Positions 8,123 to 17,531 of a stretch of DNA of 34,810 nt are shown here, piece by piece. The stretch's first letter is position 1, and each line of letters opens with the position of its first letter. Source of the stretch: Collimonas silvisoli (GTDB lineage Bacteria; Pseudomonadota; Gammaproteobacteria; Burkholderiales; Burkholderiaceae_D). The notes beneath the pieces are model-generated. The model was not told the origin of the DNA. It saw nothing but the letters and a program-made list of their open reading frames with translations, and did no database searches. The DNA lies in the NCBI RefSeq assembly GCF_018305005.1, contig NZ_JAGQEG010000062.1, forward strand, positions 1-34,810, in the 5' to 3' direction. Made by a program: the position numbers and the translations under genes.

Positions 8123-9247
8123 ATGAGCTTTACCATCAAAGCAATTTGTCTGGCCTGCAGCTTGGTAATCAGCGCTGCATCCTCGGCGCAGGAAATCGTC
8201 AAGATCGGCCTCTCCAGTCCGTTGACCGGCCCGCAGGCGCCAGCTGGAAAGGATAATGAAAGCGGCGCCCGGATGGCGATCGACCAACTCAACAAGAGCA
8301 AGTTCACGGTAGCCGGCAAAGTGCTGAATTTCCAACTATTGACGGAGGACGACCAGGGCGATCCGAAAGCCGGCGTCGCGGTAGCGCAAAAACTGGTGGA
8401 CAGCAAAGTCAAGGCCGTGCTCGGACCTTATAATTCCGGCGTGGCGATCCCGGCGTCCAAGGTCTACAACGATGCCGGCGTGGTCATGGCGACCGTCGGC
8501 ACCAACCCGCGCATCACCCAACAGGGTTACGAACATGTATTCCGCCTCGATCCCAACGATAATCAGCTGGGCGGCAACATGGCTGTATACGCGGCCAGGC
8601 AGCTGAAGCTGAAAAAGGTCGCAGTCATCGATGACCGTACAGCTTACGGTCAGGGTGTCGCCGATGCTTTCCTGAAGGCGGCCAAGGCCAGCCAGATCGA
8701 CATCGCCAGCCGCGAATTCACGAACGACAAGGCAAGCGAATTCAGCGCCATCCTGACTTCGATCAAAGGCAAACAGGTCGATGCGATTTTCTACGGCGGC
8801 TACTTTGCCCAAGCCGCCGCCATGAAACGTCAGATGAAGCAGCTGGGTCTTGACGTGATCCTGATGGGCGGCGACGCCATCTGCAATGCGGAAACCGGCA
8901 AGCTCGGCGGCGACGCCGTCAACGACAAGCTCTACTGTGTGCAGGGCGGCACCGTGCTGGGCAATAAGGCGACCGAAAAAACCTTCCTCGGCGATTTCCA
9001 GAAAATCTACGGCAAAGCCCCGCTGACTTATGCACCGTATTTCTACGACGGCATGCTGATGATTGCCGAGGCCATGAAAAAAGCGGGTTCAACCGAACCC
9101 GCCAAATTCGGCCCGGCGCTGGCGAGCATGAAATATACGGGCGTAGTCGGCGACTATGAATTCGACGCCAGTCGCGATTTGAAGAATGCCCCGGTTACCA
9201 TTTATCAGTTCAAGGGCGGCGAGCCAGTTGCCGTTCCTGCGCACTGA
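8123..9247 (+). CDS. Branched-chain amino acid-type ABC transporter substrate-binding protein
   Basis: This 374-residue periplasmic binding protein has a signal peptide (LACSLVISAASSAQ, cleavage probably after SSA). The mature part is a type I periplasmic fold of the LivJ/LivK family: VKIGLSSPLTGPQAPAGKDN, VLGPYNSGVAIPA, and FYGGYFAQAAAMKRQ in the second lobe. It should bind an amino acid and deliver it to an ABC permease. No permease or ATPase gene is nearby, so it must share a transporter encoded elsewhere or act as a sensor. A GGGAG ribosome binding site at 8110-8114 supports the ATG. It is transcribed divergently from the hydroxyproline deaminase gene, which makes hydroxyproline or proline the likely ligand by context only. 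Confidence 0.88.
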   Translation: MSFTIKAICLACSLVISAASSAQEIVKIGLSSPLTGPQAPAGKDNESGARMAIDQLNKSKFTVAGKVLNFQLLTEDDQGDPKAGVAVAQKLVDSKVKAVLGPYNSGVAIPASKVYNDAGVVMATVGTNPRITQQGYEHVFRLDPNDNQLGGNMAVYAARQLKLKKVAVIDDRTAYGQGVADAFLKAAKASQIDIASREFTNDKASEFSAILTSIKGKQVDAIFYGGYFAQAAAMKRQMKQLGLDVILMGGDAICNAETGKLGGDAVNDKLYCVQGGTVLGNKATEKTFLGDFQKIYGKAPLTYAPYFYDGMLMIAEAMKKAGSTEPAKFGPALASMKYTGVVGDYEFDASRDLKNAPVTIYQFKGGEPVAVPAH

Positions 9248-9257
9248 CAGCTTTACG

Positions 9258-9287
9258 CAACTGCCGGTGTTGATACACCGGCAGTTG
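9258..9287 (+). terminator. Hairpin after the binding-protein gene
   Basis: A perfect 13-bp stem (9258-9270 with 9275-9287) with a TGAT loop begins 10 bp after the binding-protein stop. No T-run follows it, so it may act as a weak or Rho-assisted terminator or protect the 3' end of the mRNA. Confidence 0.6.
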
Positions 9288-9352
9288 CCGCTCCTGTCCA
9301 GCGGGTATGATGTTAAAACTCATTTCACAGCGATAACTGCCGCGCTACCAGC

Positions 9353-10123
9353 ATGAACCAGTTCGCCGCCCCGACCGACACCCTCATCCAGAGCGACCGC
9401 AGCTTGCTGGCGGCGTCGCTAGGCAATGTGTTTTTTGCCGAAGCGCTGTTTGACGTCTTGCCGGATGTCGTATTTTTCGTCAAAGGCAAACGCGCCGAAT
9501 ACCTGGTGGCCAATCATGCGCTGGTGACGCGTTGCGGCCTTGCCGACAAGGCGGCTTTGCTGGGACGCAACGCCAGCGATATCTTCCCGCCGAGTCTCGG
9601 CGCCGGCTATCTGCAGCAAGACTTGCAGGTACTCAGCACCGGCATCGATATCCACGACCAGCTGGAACTGCATCTGTACCCTAACCGTGCTCCCGGCTGG
9701 TGCGTCACGCATAAAATAGTGCTGCGCGACCACGCCGGCGGCATTGCCGGCATGGCTGGCATTTCACGCGACCTGTCGATGCCGGACAAGAACCATCCGG
9801 TCTATAAGCGCGTCGCCGCCGCGGCAAGTTTTATCCATGATCACTACGACCAGCCATTGCAGATAGCCGGACTGGCGCAGCTGGCTGAACTGTCGGTGTC
9901 GCAGCTGGAACGCTATTTCCAAAGGATTTTCTCCCTGAATCCGCGCCAGATGATTATCAAGACCCGGCTCGATGCAGCGTCGTCTATGCTGGCCGGCCAG
10001 TGCAGCATCACCGAGATCGCCGCCGCCTGCGGTTATCACGACCATAGCGCCTTCACGCGCCAGTTCAAAGCCACGGTCGGGATTACACCGCGGGCTTACC
10101 GCGCACTGTTGCAAAGCGGGTAA
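9353..10123 (+). CDS. AraC-family transcriptional regulator with N-terminal PAS domain
   Basis: The product has 256 residues. Residues about 25-140 form a PAS-like sensor (ALFDVLPDVVFFVKGKRAEY, then GRNASDIFPPSLG and GIAGMAGISRDLS). Residues about 155-253 are the double helix-turn-helix of AraC proteins (LAELSVSQLERYFQRIFSL and ITEIAAACGYHDHSAFTRQF). AraC activators control hydroxyproline catabolism in other proteobacteria, and its position between the binding-protein gene and the dehydrogenase genes suggests the same here. The last 41 bp overlap the 3' end of the convergent dehydrogenase subunit gene. The ligand of the PAS domain cannot be read from the sequence. Confidence 0.85.
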   Translation: MNQFAAPTDTLIQSDRSLLAASLGNVFFAEALFDVLPDVVFFVKGKRAEYLVANHALVTRCGLADKAALLGRNASDIFPPSLGAGYLQQDLQVLSTGIDIHDQLELHLYPNRAPGWCVTHKIVLRDHAGGIAGMAGISRDLSMPDKNHPVYKRVAAAASFIHDHYDQPLQIAGLAQLAELSVSQLERYFQRIFSLNPRQMIIKTRLDAASSMLAGQCSITEIAAACGYHDHSAFTRQFKATVGITPRAYRALLQSG

Positions 10124-11426
10124 ATCGGCTGCCCGAGTCGCACTCAGGATCGCACTCAGGATCGCACTCAGATTCAAGCGGATGCAAGGCCATCAGGCTG
10201 GCGATGCGCGCCGGCGCGATCGGCAAACGTACTGAATCCGGCTTCCAGCCGAACAGGAAGTCAGTCGCGCCGCCGCAGACACGACCCTGGCACGGCCCCA
10301 TGCCGCAGCGCGTATGCAGTTTTGCGCTGCGCCAGCTGGCATGCGCTTGCAAGGCATCGTAAGCCACATCCTCGCAACGGCAAACCAGGGTTTCCGGCGC
10401 GCACAAGCGGCGCAACTCAGGGCGCAGGGCGAACGCGCTGTCCAGGCGCCTGGCGAACGCTTGCTGACGGCGGCGCTGCGCCAGCCAATGGCTTGCGGGA
10501 TTGCCTGGCGCGCTGGCATGGATGCCGGCAATATGGCCCTCGGCCAGCGCCAGATCGACGCCGCCAACGCCGCTGCCCTCGCCGGCGCAATAGATATTTT
10601 CCAGGCTGGTCTGCTGTCGCTCGTCGACCTGCACCGCGCCCTCCACGATGCGACAGCCGAGCGCCTGCGCCAACTCCGTATTGGGCAGCAAACCGTAGCC
10701 GCAAGCCAGATAATCACAGTCCATGCTCAGTCTCCGCCCGGCAACCATCATCTGCACTGCACTTAGCTGCTGCTCGCCTTGCGCCCGCAGCACATAGCTG
10801 TCAGCCCGATACGGCACGCCTGCCAGTTGCAGACGCAATTGCCAGGCTTGGCGCAATTTGGCAGGGGTGCGCGCCAACTGCAGCGTGAACCCCGCCAGCT
10901 TGCGCCAGCTGCTTTGCTCCAGTATGTGCAGCACCCGCGCCCCGCGCTGTTGCAAAGTCGCCGCCACCGCCAGCAGCAAGGGGCCGGAACCGGCCACAAC
11001 GATGCGCTTGCCATGCACCGGGTAGCCGCCTTTGACCAGCGCTTGCAAGCCGCCGGCGCCGGTCACGCCGGGCAAGGTCCAGCCGGGAAACGGTAACAGC
11101 CGTTCGCGCGCGCCGGTGGCCAGTATCAGCTTGCGATAGCCCAGCCTGAATGCCTGTTGCGGGGTTTCCAGCAACAATTGCGCCGCGGCTGCCGTTCCTA
11201 TCACGCGGCTCTGCATGAACCACTGGACATTGGCCATCTGCTGCAATTCAGCCCAAAGCTGGCTTGCCTGCGGGTTGTGCTGCGGACCGCCACGCCAGAT
11301 CTGGCCGCCGGCCAGCGGATTGTCGTCAACCAGCGCTATCCTGGCGCCGCTGCGCGCAGCGCTTCTGGCCGCAGCCAATCCGGCCGGACCGGCGCCGACG
11401 ATGACGATATCGGCATTGTGCATCAT
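10083..11426 (-). CDS. D-hydroxyproline dehydrogenase, FAD/NAD(P)-binding subunit with BFD-like 2Fe-2S domain
   Basis: The product has 447 residues. It opens with an FAD-binding Rossmann motif (IVIVGAGPAGLAAARSAARS), has a second nucleotide-binding motif (IVVAGSGPLLLAVAATL), and ends with a BFD-like iron-sulfur module with Cys at CRCED and CGMGPCQGRVC. This arrangement matches the alpha-type subunit of heterotrimeric D-hydroxyproline and D-octopine dehydrogenases, which pass electrons from the FAD site to the respiratory chain. The ATG at 11426 overlaps the stop of the small 2Fe-2S subunit gene (ATGA); the next codon is also ATG. The C-terminus contains an Asp/Glu/Cys/Pro repeat coded by three 12-bp units and overlaps the AraC gene on the other strand, so the last residues may be a recent extension. 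Confidence 0.85.
   Translation of the reverse strand: MMHNADIVIVGAGPAGLAAARSAARSGARIALVDDNPLAGGQIWRGGPQHNPQASQLWAELQQMANVQWFMQSRVIGTAAAAQLLLETPQQAFRLGYRKLILATGARERLLPFPGWTLPGVTGAGGLQALVKGGYPVHGKRIVVAGSGPLLLAVAATLQQRGARVLHILEQSSWRKLAGFTLQLARTPAKLRQAWQLRLQLAGVPYRADSYVLRAQGEQQLSAVQMMVAGRRLSMDCDYLACGYGLLPNTELAQALGCRIVEGAVQVDERQQTSLENIYCAGEGSGVGGVDLALAEGHIAGIHASAPGNPASHWLAQRRRQQAFARRLDSAFALRPELRRLCAPETLVCRCEDVAYDALQAHASWRSAKLHTRCGMGPCQGRVCGGATDFLFGWKPDSVRLPIAPARIASLMALHPLESECDPECDPECDSGSRFTRFATVRGKPAV
10138..10173. repeat. Three tandem 12-bp repeats in the dehydrogenase 3' end
   Basis: The unit TCGCACTCAGGA occurs at 10138, 10150 and 10162 (the last unit ends in AT instead of GA). On the minus strand it encodes repeated Glu-Cys-Asp-Pro near the C-terminus of the dehydrogenase subunit. 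Confidence 0.85.
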
Positions 11427-11707
11427 GCGGCAGCCTGCACGGTTTCTATCTGCATCCCCGCGACGCACAAGGTCTGGCAAGCCAGGCGATGCGCACGACC
11501 GTCTATGCTGACCCGGCACTCCTGGCAAATCCCCATGCCGCACAACGGCGCCCGCAGCATGCCGCTGACCGAACGCCGCGTGATGCCAGGCGCGCCCGCC
11601 ACGGCCAGCGCCGCCGCCACGCTGCAACCGGCGACCACCTTCACGCTGCGGCCATTGACGCATACCGAAATGTCGTCTTCATTCATGGTGCCTTCCCAGT
11701 TGCTCAA
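11423..11707 (-). CDS. D-hydroxyproline dehydrogenase, small 2Fe-2S subunit
   Basis: This 94-residue protein resembles the N-terminal 2Fe-2S domain of sarcosine oxidase alpha and the gamma subunits of D-hydroxyproline and opine dehydrogenases. The cluster ligands appear as CGMGICQECRVS with a later CQTLC. The start ATG at 11707 overlaps the end of the upstream FAD-subunit gene by 29 bp, and the stop overlaps the next start. This dense overlap is typical of subunits made together. It would shuttle electrons between the flavin subunits at the cytoplasmic membrane. Confidence 0.85.
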   Translation of the reverse strand: MSNWEGTMNEDDISVCVNGRSVKVVAGCSVAAALAVAGAPGITRRSVSGMLRAPLCGMGICQECRVSIDGRAHRLACQTLCVAGMQIETVQAAA

Positions 11708-12800
11708 AGCGCGCCGGCAAATACGGCGCTATCGGTATCTGCGCCGGCTTGCCGGCAATCTGTGCAGCCAGCAGCTGGGCGCTAGCCAGCGAGGTGGTAA
11801 TTCCCAATCCTTCATGGCCGGTGGCCAGCCAAACATCGGCGCGCGACGGATGCGGCCCGATCAGCGGCAAACCGTCGCTGCTGGCAGCGCGCAAGCCGGT
11901 CCAGCAACGCAAGGCGTTGAGGCCGGCCAGCGCCGGCACGAAGTTGGCCGCGTGCGCCAGCATGCGCGCCAGGATCGCCGGCTCGACCGCCTTGTCCGTA
12001 ACATCGAACTGGCGTGAAGAGCCAATCAATAATTGTCCGGTCGGGCGTGGCTGCAAATTGAAGGCTACCGAATCGCCATCGGCTGCGTGCGCGCTTTTGA
12101 TATAACCGAGTTCAACCAGCTGATGGCTAATCAGCCCGGGATAGCGGTCTGTGACCACGATATGGCCTTTCTTCGGCCGAATCGGCAATTCCGGCAACAG
12201 CTGCAGCGACGCGCTGCCGTTCGCCACCAACACTTTGTCGGCGCGCAGTTCAGCGCCGCCAGCCAGCAGCACACCGTGTCCGGTTATCGCCAACGCTTCG
12301 CCGTTGCGCATCTGCGCGCCGCGGCGCTGCGCCCGCGCCAGCAGCAATGCGGCGCTTTTCGGCGGATAGACTATCGCATCAGCATCAACACACAAGCCGC
12401 CGCACAGCCCGGGGCGCAACTGCGGCTCATGCGCATACAAGGCTGCCGCATCCAGCAGTTCGCAAGCGATGCCGTGCGCGCTCAAGCAGACCTGCTTGTC
12501 ACGCGCCGCCGCCATTTCCTCGTCATCGGCGGCAATCCACAGCGTGCCGCAGCGGCTGTACTCATGCGGTGCGGGATCGGCAGCGGCAAGCTGCCGCCAC
12601 AGCGCAAGCGAATAGGAAGTCAGCGCCAGTTCGGCAGGATTGTCATCCATCACAACCAGATGGCCCATGCCGGCTGCGCTAGCGCCGCTACCCACTGCTT
12701 CGCGTTCCAGCACCGTCACTGCCATGCCCTCGGCTGCCAAGGCATCGGCGCAAGCGGTGCCGATAATGCCGGCGCCGATCACCAGCACGTCGATGCTCAA
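11679..12800 (-). CDS. D-hydroxyproline dehydrogenase, FAD-dependent catalytic subunit (DAO family)
   Basis: The product has 373 residues and belongs to the D-amino-acid oxidase/glycine oxidase flavoprotein family. The dinucleotide-binding motif is [20 protein letters not shown], followed by a flavin-contacting segment ([13 protein letters not shown]) and a C-terminal FAD contact ([14 protein letters not shown]). In the trimeric dehydrogenase this subunit oxidises D-4-hydroxyproline to delta1-pyrroline-4-hydroxy-2-carboxylate. Translation starts at TTG 12800, which overlaps the epimerase stop (TTGA). No in-frame ATG is close, so the rare start is likely real and coupled to the upstream gene. 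Confidence 0.87.
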   Translation of the reverse strand: MSIDVLVIGAGIIGTACADALAAEGMAVTVLEREAVGSGASAAGMGHLVVMDDNPAELALTSYSLALWRQLAAADPAPHEYSRCGTLWIAADDEEMAAARDKQVCLSAHGIACELLDAAALYAHEPQLRPGLCGGLCVDADAIVYPPKSAALLLARAQRRGAQMRNGEALAITGHGVLLAGGAELRADKVLVANGSASLQLLPELPIRPKKGHIVVTDRYPGLISHQLVELGYIKSAHAADGDSVAFNLQPRPTGQLLIGSSRQFDVTDKAVEPAILARMLAHAANFVPALAGLNALRCWTGLRAASSDGLPLIGPHPSRADVWLATGHEGLGITTSLASAQLLAAQIAGKPAQIPIAPYLPARFEQLGRHHE

Positions 12801-13732
12801 GCAATGCCCCAGGCGAAGGGGTCGTCCTGGCTAAAGATGAAGCTGCTCTCGGCGTTGACGTACGCAGTACCGCGGATGATGGGCAGGATCTGTTCACCCT
12901 GGCGCCGGTAGGACGCCTCGAATACGCTGCCGATGATGCTTTCCTGGCGCCAGACTGCGCCTTCGGCCAGCTTGCCGTCGGCCGCCAGGCAGGCAATCTT
13001 GGCGCTGGTGCCGGTGCCGCAGGGCGAACGGTCGTAGGCTTTGCCCGGGCAGAGGACGAAATTGCGGCTGTGGTTGCCTGCTTGCCGGGCCGGGCCAAAC
13101 AGTTCGATATGGTCGATCAATGCACCGTCCGCACCTGTGACCCCGGCCCGTTCCAGGCTGGCGCGCAGCGCCCAGCAGAAATCGGTCAAGGCAGCGATAT
13201 TCTCCTGCTGCAGATCCTGGCCATGTTCGCCAACCAGGAAAAACCAGTTGCCGCCCCAGGCGATGTCGCCGCTCACGCGACCATAGCCAGGCACTTGCAA
13301 CTCGACGTCCTTGCGCAGGCGATAGGCGGGAATGTTGTGCACGATTACGCTAGAGTCTGCATGCAGTTCGGTCTCGACCACGCCGACCGGAGTCTCGATC
13401 TTGTAGCGGCCTGGACCTATGCGCCCCAGGTAAGCCAGCGAAGCGATCAGCCCGATGGTGCCGTGGCCGCACATTCCGAGGTAACCGACATTATTGAAAA
13501 AGATGACGCCAGCCGCGCAAGCCGGGTCTTGCGGCTGACACAGCAGCGCGCCGACCAGCACATCGGAGCCGCGCGGCTCGCACACCACCGCCGTGCGCAA
13601 GCGATCATGTTGCGAGCGCAGCAGTTGCAGCCGCTCGGCCAAGGGACCATTGCCCAGATCGGGAGCGCCGGCCAGCACCAGACGGGTAGGTTCGCCGCCA
13701 GTGTGAGAATCGAGAATCGAGATTTTTTCCAT
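12797..13732 (-). CDS. 4-hydroxyproline epimerase (proline racemase family)
   Basis: This 311-residue enzyme converts trans-4-hydroxy-L-proline to cis-4-hydroxy-D-proline, the first step of the pathway. Both catalytic cysteines are visible, C88 in GMCGHGTIG and C238 in [12 protein letters not shown], so it is the Cys/Cys type typical of hydroxyproline epimerases and proline racemases rather than the Ser/Thr dehydratase-like variants. The N-terminal [12 protein letters not shown] also fits. It is the first gene of the minus-strand epimerase-dehydrogenase operon, whose members overlap by a few bases. Its annotation as epimerase rather than proline racemase rests largely on this operon. Confidence 0.92.
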   Translation of the reverse strand: MEKISILDSHTGGEPTRLVLAGAPDLGNGPLAERLQLLRSQHDRLRTAVVCEPRGSDVLVGALLCQPQDPACAAGVIFFNNVGYLGMCGHGTIGLIASLAYLGRIGPGRYKIETPVGVVETELHADSSVIVHNIPAYRLRKDVELQVPGYGRVSGDIAWGGNWFFLVGEHGQDLQQENIAALTDFCWALRASLERAGVTGADGALIDHIELFGPARQAGNHSRNFVLCPGKAYDRSPCGTGTSAKIACLAADGKLAEGAVWRQESIIGSVFEASYRRQGEQILPIIRGTAYVNAESSFIFSQDDPFAWGIA

Positions 13733-13842
13733 ACCGACAGCGTAATCGGGGCCACCGCCGCTGTCTTGCTACTATGCGCCGCAATAGATGACGAAATCGG
13801 CATAGTGCCGGCGGCCGGATTTGCTGCGCGCCGCAGCGGGAT

Positions 13843-14133
<291 letters not shown>

Positions 14134-14148
14134 TTAAATCAAGTTGCA

Positions 14149-14168
14149 GCGGGATCAGGCGATCCCGC
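14149..14168 (-). terminator. Hairpin between coaD and the ferredoxin gene
   Basis: A perfect 8-bp stem, GCGGGATC (14149-14156) with GATCCCGC (14161-14168), has a 4-base loop. There is no T-run on the minus strand, so partial termination or RNA processing after coaD is more likely than a full stop. Confidence 0.45.
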
Positions 14169-14223
14169 CTTACTGCCCTGCCGTCATTTTATGCTTGTTG
14201 AGGATTTGCCGCTGCGAAGCCGC

Positions 14224-14754
<531 letters not shown>

Positions 14755-15402
14755 TCAGGAATAATGCCCTTGCTTTTTAAGCAAGTGGTAAAACACTATA
14801 CCCGCCTTATCGGCCCGGAGCAGTTGCCAGCCGCTTAGCCATGGCGGCAAATCGTCCTCCTGCAGCGCGAATTCGGACTCCAGGTACAGCAAGCCATGCG
14901 CGGCCAGCAAACCCTGGCACAACGGCAACACCTTTTCCAGCCAGCCCTGCTGATACGGCGGATCGAGGAAAATCAGGTCGAAGCGCGCGGCCTCGATCCC
15001 GGCTTTACTTAGCCAGGTTAGCGCATCGCTGCGCAGAATCCGCACCTGGCTGGCGTCCAGCTTGGTCTTGGTGGCTTCCAGCTGGCGTGCTGCCGGCGTA
15101 TTGTGTTCGATCATCGTTACTTCCAGCGCACCACGGCTGGCAGCCTCAAAACCTAAGACGCCGGTGCCGGCAAACAGATCCAGGCAACGAACCGTGCTCC
15201 AATTGCCGTCCAGCAAGTGGGACAGCCAGTTGAACAAGGTTTCGCGTACCCGGTCCGGCGTCGGCCGTAAACCTTCGCTATCCAATACAGCCAAAGGCGT
15301 GCGCTTCCAGGCGCCGCCAATAATCCGGACCTGGCGCGCCAACGGCGGTTTGATGGCGTGTACCGGTGTCTTCGGCGGTTTTTTGCTACTTGGTTTTTTC
15401 AT
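14755..15402 (-). CDS. rsmD: 16S rRNA (guanine(966)-N2)-methyltransferase
   Basis: The 215-residue Rossmann-fold methyltransferase methylates G966 of 16S rRNA during 30S assembly. Family marks are RIIGGAWKRTPL near the N-terminus, the SAM-binding segment CLDLFAGTGVLGFEA, and the catalytic LIFLDPPYQQGW (DPPY). I start at ATG 15402 (MKKPSSKK) because the longer reading from 15444 requires a TTG codon and adds residues not typical of the family. The basic Lys/Pro-rich N-terminal tail is probably disordered. It is transcribed divergently from ftsY. Confidence 0.95.
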   Translation of the reverse strand: MKKPSSKKPPKTPVHAIKPPLARQVRIIGGAWKRTPLAVLDSEGLRPTPDRVRETLFNWLSHLLDGNWSTVRCLDLFAGTGVLGFEAASRGALEVTMIEHNTPAARQLEATKTKLDASQVRILRSDALTWLSKAGIEAARFDLIFLDPPYQQGWLEKVLPLCQGLLAAHGLLYLESEFALQEDDLPPWLSGWQLLRADKAGIVFYHLLKKQGHYS

Positions 15403-15469
15403 TAAGTTTAATAAAGATGGGGAAATTTGCTGGAATTCTATCAATCGTCATGGCCGACAGGGCTATTTT

Positions 15470-15582
15470 AGGACTTACGCAAAACTGTCCCGGCAACGAG
15501 CTTGCCAAACCCTGACGACGAAGACAGTACGACTGTACGGCCAGGAGGAGTAACGCCGCTGGGGCAGTTTTGCGTAAGTCCT
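15470..15582. repeat. 113-bp element with 25-bp terminal inverted repeats (MITE-like)
   Basis: Left end 15470-15494 (AGGACTTACGCAAAACTGTC and five more bases) is inverted at 15558-15582 (ending GCAGTTTTGCGTAAGTCCT) with two mismatches. The interior of about 63 bp encodes nothing. No clear target duplication is visible. It sits in the divergent spacer between rsmD and ftsY. Likely explanations are a nonautonomous insertion element moved by an unrelated transposase or a large RNA-hairpin repeat. Confidence 0.75.
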
Positions 15583-15686
15583 TCCGCCTGGCTCTGATAG
15601 AATGCCGGAGATTGTACCTCTTGTGCAGCCAGCCCCGGCAAGCTGCTGCAGCGCCCTATTTCACCGCCTTACAGATCAGGCCTCAG

Positions 15687-16787
15687 ATGTTTAGTTTCTT
15701 CAAGAAAAAACCAAAACCCGAAGTTGCTCCCTTGCCAGAATCTTCTGCGCCAACGGAGTCGCCGCAGATAGAAGCCGTAGTGGCGACTGCAGTCGCTACG
15801 CCAAGTTCGGCGCCTCCTGCCGCGCCAGCCGCACTGATTGAACTGCCGGCCGAGACCGAGATCGTCTCGGCGCCGGTGGCGGCTGAACAAAAACGCTCCT
15901 GGTTGTCGCGTTTGAAAACGGGGTTGTCGAAAACCTCCTCCAACTTGAGCATTTTGTTCGTCGGCGCCAAGATCGACGACGATCTGTACGAGGAGCTGGA
16001 ATCGGCGCTGCTGGTCTCTGACGCCGGTGTCGACGCCACCCATTTTCTGCTCAACGCCTTGAAAAAGAAGGTCAAGGAAGACAAGCTGACCGAAGCGGCC
16101 CAGGTCAAGGCGGCACTGCGCAGCTTGCTGATCGATTTGCTCAGCCCCTTGCAAAAACCGCTGGTGCTGGACCAGCATCAGCCGCTGGTGATGATGATCG
16201 CCGGCGTCAACGGCGCCGGCAAGACCACCACCATCGGCAAACTGGCCAAGCATCTGCAAGCCCATCAGCAATCGGTATTGCTGGCCGCAGGCGACACCTT
16301 CCGCGCCGCCGCGCGCGAACAACTGACGATCTGGGGCGAGCGCAATAACGTCACCGTGATCGCGCAGGAATCCGGCGATCCGGCTGCGGTGGCCTTCGAC
16401 GCCGTGCATTCGGCGCAGGCGCGCGGCACCAATGTGGTGATGGTCGATACCGCCGGCCGCCTGCCGACCCAGTTGCACCTGATGGACGAGCTGAAGAAAA
16501 TCAAGCGCGTGATCGGCAAAGGCATGGCCAGCGCCCCGCACGAGATATTGCTGGTGATCGACGGCAACACCGGCCAGAACGCGCTGGCGCAAGTCAAGGC
16601 TTTCGACGATGCGCTCGGACTGACCGGCCTGGTGATTACCAAGCTGGACGGCACCGCCAAGGGCGGCGTGCTGGCCGCCATCGCCACCACCCGCGCGATC
16701 CCGGTATATTTCATCGGCGTCGGCGAACGGATTGAAGACTTGCAGCCGTTTGACGCTGCCGATTTTGTGGATGCACTACTTAGTTAA
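15687..16787 (+). CDS. ftsY: Signal recognition particle receptor FtsY
   Basis: The 366-residue protein docks the SRP-ribosome complex at the inner membrane. After an N-terminal Lys-rich start (MFSFFKKKPKPE) and a Pro/Ala/Glu-rich A region, the helical N domain and GTPase G domain follow: G1 GVNGAGKTTTIGKLA, DTFRAAAREQL, G3 DTAGRLPTQLH, G4 TKLDGTAKGG. A longer reading from 15570 exists, but it begins inside the inverted-repeat element and adds no family-like sequence. ATG 15687 is therefore preferred. ftsE and ftsX follow on the same strand, a classical arrangement. Confidence 0.96.
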   Translation: MFSFFKKKPKPEVAPLPESSAPTESPQIEAVVATAVATPSSAPPAAPAALIELPAETEIVSAPVAAEQKRSWLSRLKTGLSKTSSNLSILFVGAKIDDDLYEELESALLVSDAGVDATHFLLNALKKKVKEDKLTEAAQVKAALRSLLIDLLSPLQKPLVLDQHQPLVMMIAGVNGAGKTTTIGKLAKHLQAHQQSVLLAAGDTFRAAAREQLTIWGERNNVTVIAQESGDPAAVAFDAVHSAQARGTNVVMVDTAGRLPTQLHLMDELKKIKRVIGKGMASAPHEILLVIDGNTGQNALAQVKAFDDALGLTGLVITKLDGTAKGGVLAAIATTRAIPVYFIGVGERIEDLQPFDAADFVDALLS

Positions 16788-16832
16788 TTGCGAACTCATT
16801 CGAGCTAATTGATGACAGGCCCTAGCCACTCC

Positions 16833-17531
16833 ATGATTGAATTCAACCAGGTATCCAAAAAATACGGGCGTGACGTGGTCGCGCTGCGCGATATCACGCT
16901 CACAGTCAACAAGGGCGACCTGATTTTCCTGGCCGGCCCGTCCGGCGCCGGCAAAACCACGCTGCTCAACCTGATTGCGGCGATTGAACGCCCCAGCAGC
17001 GGCACGCTGACTGTCAGCGGCGCTAATGTCGGCAAGTTGAAATCGTCCGGCTTGCCTTATCTGCGGCGCAATCTGGGATTGATCCTGCAACAGCAAAAGC
17101 TGCTGCAGGATCGCACCGTGCTGGCCAATGTCATGCTGCCGCTGCTGGTTACCGGCGCCACCCGCGCCGAAGCGGAAAAGCGGGCCCGGGCCGCGCTGGA
17201 TAAAGTCGGCCTGCTGGACAAGGCGGCGACCGATCCGAAAGCTTTGTCCGGCGGTGAACAACAGCGCGTGTCGATCGCCCGGGCGATTGTCAACCGGCCG
17301 CAAATCATCCTGGCCGACGAACCGACCGCCAACCTCGATCGCGACAACGCCAACAAGGTGCTGGACGCGCTGCGCTCGTTCCACGCAGTCGGCGTGACTT
17401 GCCTGATTTCCACCCATGACGAGCAGTTCCTCGGCAGCGCCAACCGCGTGGTGTTCCTGGATCAGGGGCAGATTGTCGACCACTGGCAGAATTCCGCCGT
17501 GCGCAGTAACAGTAGCGGAGGTGCAGCATGA
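16833..17531 (+). CDS. ftsE: Cell division ATP-binding protein FtsE
   Basis: The 232-residue ABC ATPase works with FtsX at the divisome, where the complex activates peptidoglycan amidases through periplasmic partners. It shows Walker A GPSGAGKTTLLN, the Q-loop region, signature LSGGEQQRVSIARA and Walker B IILADEPTANLD with the H-loop STHDEQF. Earlier starts (TTG 16809, ATG 16812) would add residues absent from the family; MIEFNQVSKKYG at 16833 is the conventional start. The stop overlaps the ftsX start (ATGA). Confidence 0.96.
   Translation: MIEFNQVSKKYGRDVVALRDITLTVNKGDLIFLAGPSGAGKTTLLNLIAAIERPSSGTLTVSGANVGKLKSSGLPYLRRNLGLILQQQKLLQDRTVLANVMLPLLVTGATRAEAEKRARAALDKVGLLDKAATDPKALSGGEQQRVSIARAIVNRPQIILADEPTANLDRDNANKVLDALRSFHAVGVTCLISTHDEQFLGSANRVVFLDQGQIVDHWQNSAVRSNSSGGAA

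Noticed and set aside
15470-15582. Rho-independent terminator between rsmD and ftsY
   Set aside because: The two genes diverge from this region, so no transcript should end here, and the loop of about 63 bases is too large for a terminator.
15570-15686. N-terminal extension of FtsY
   Set aside because: The extension starts within the inverted-repeat element and lacks family-like residues; MFSFFKKK at 15687 is the normal FtsY start.
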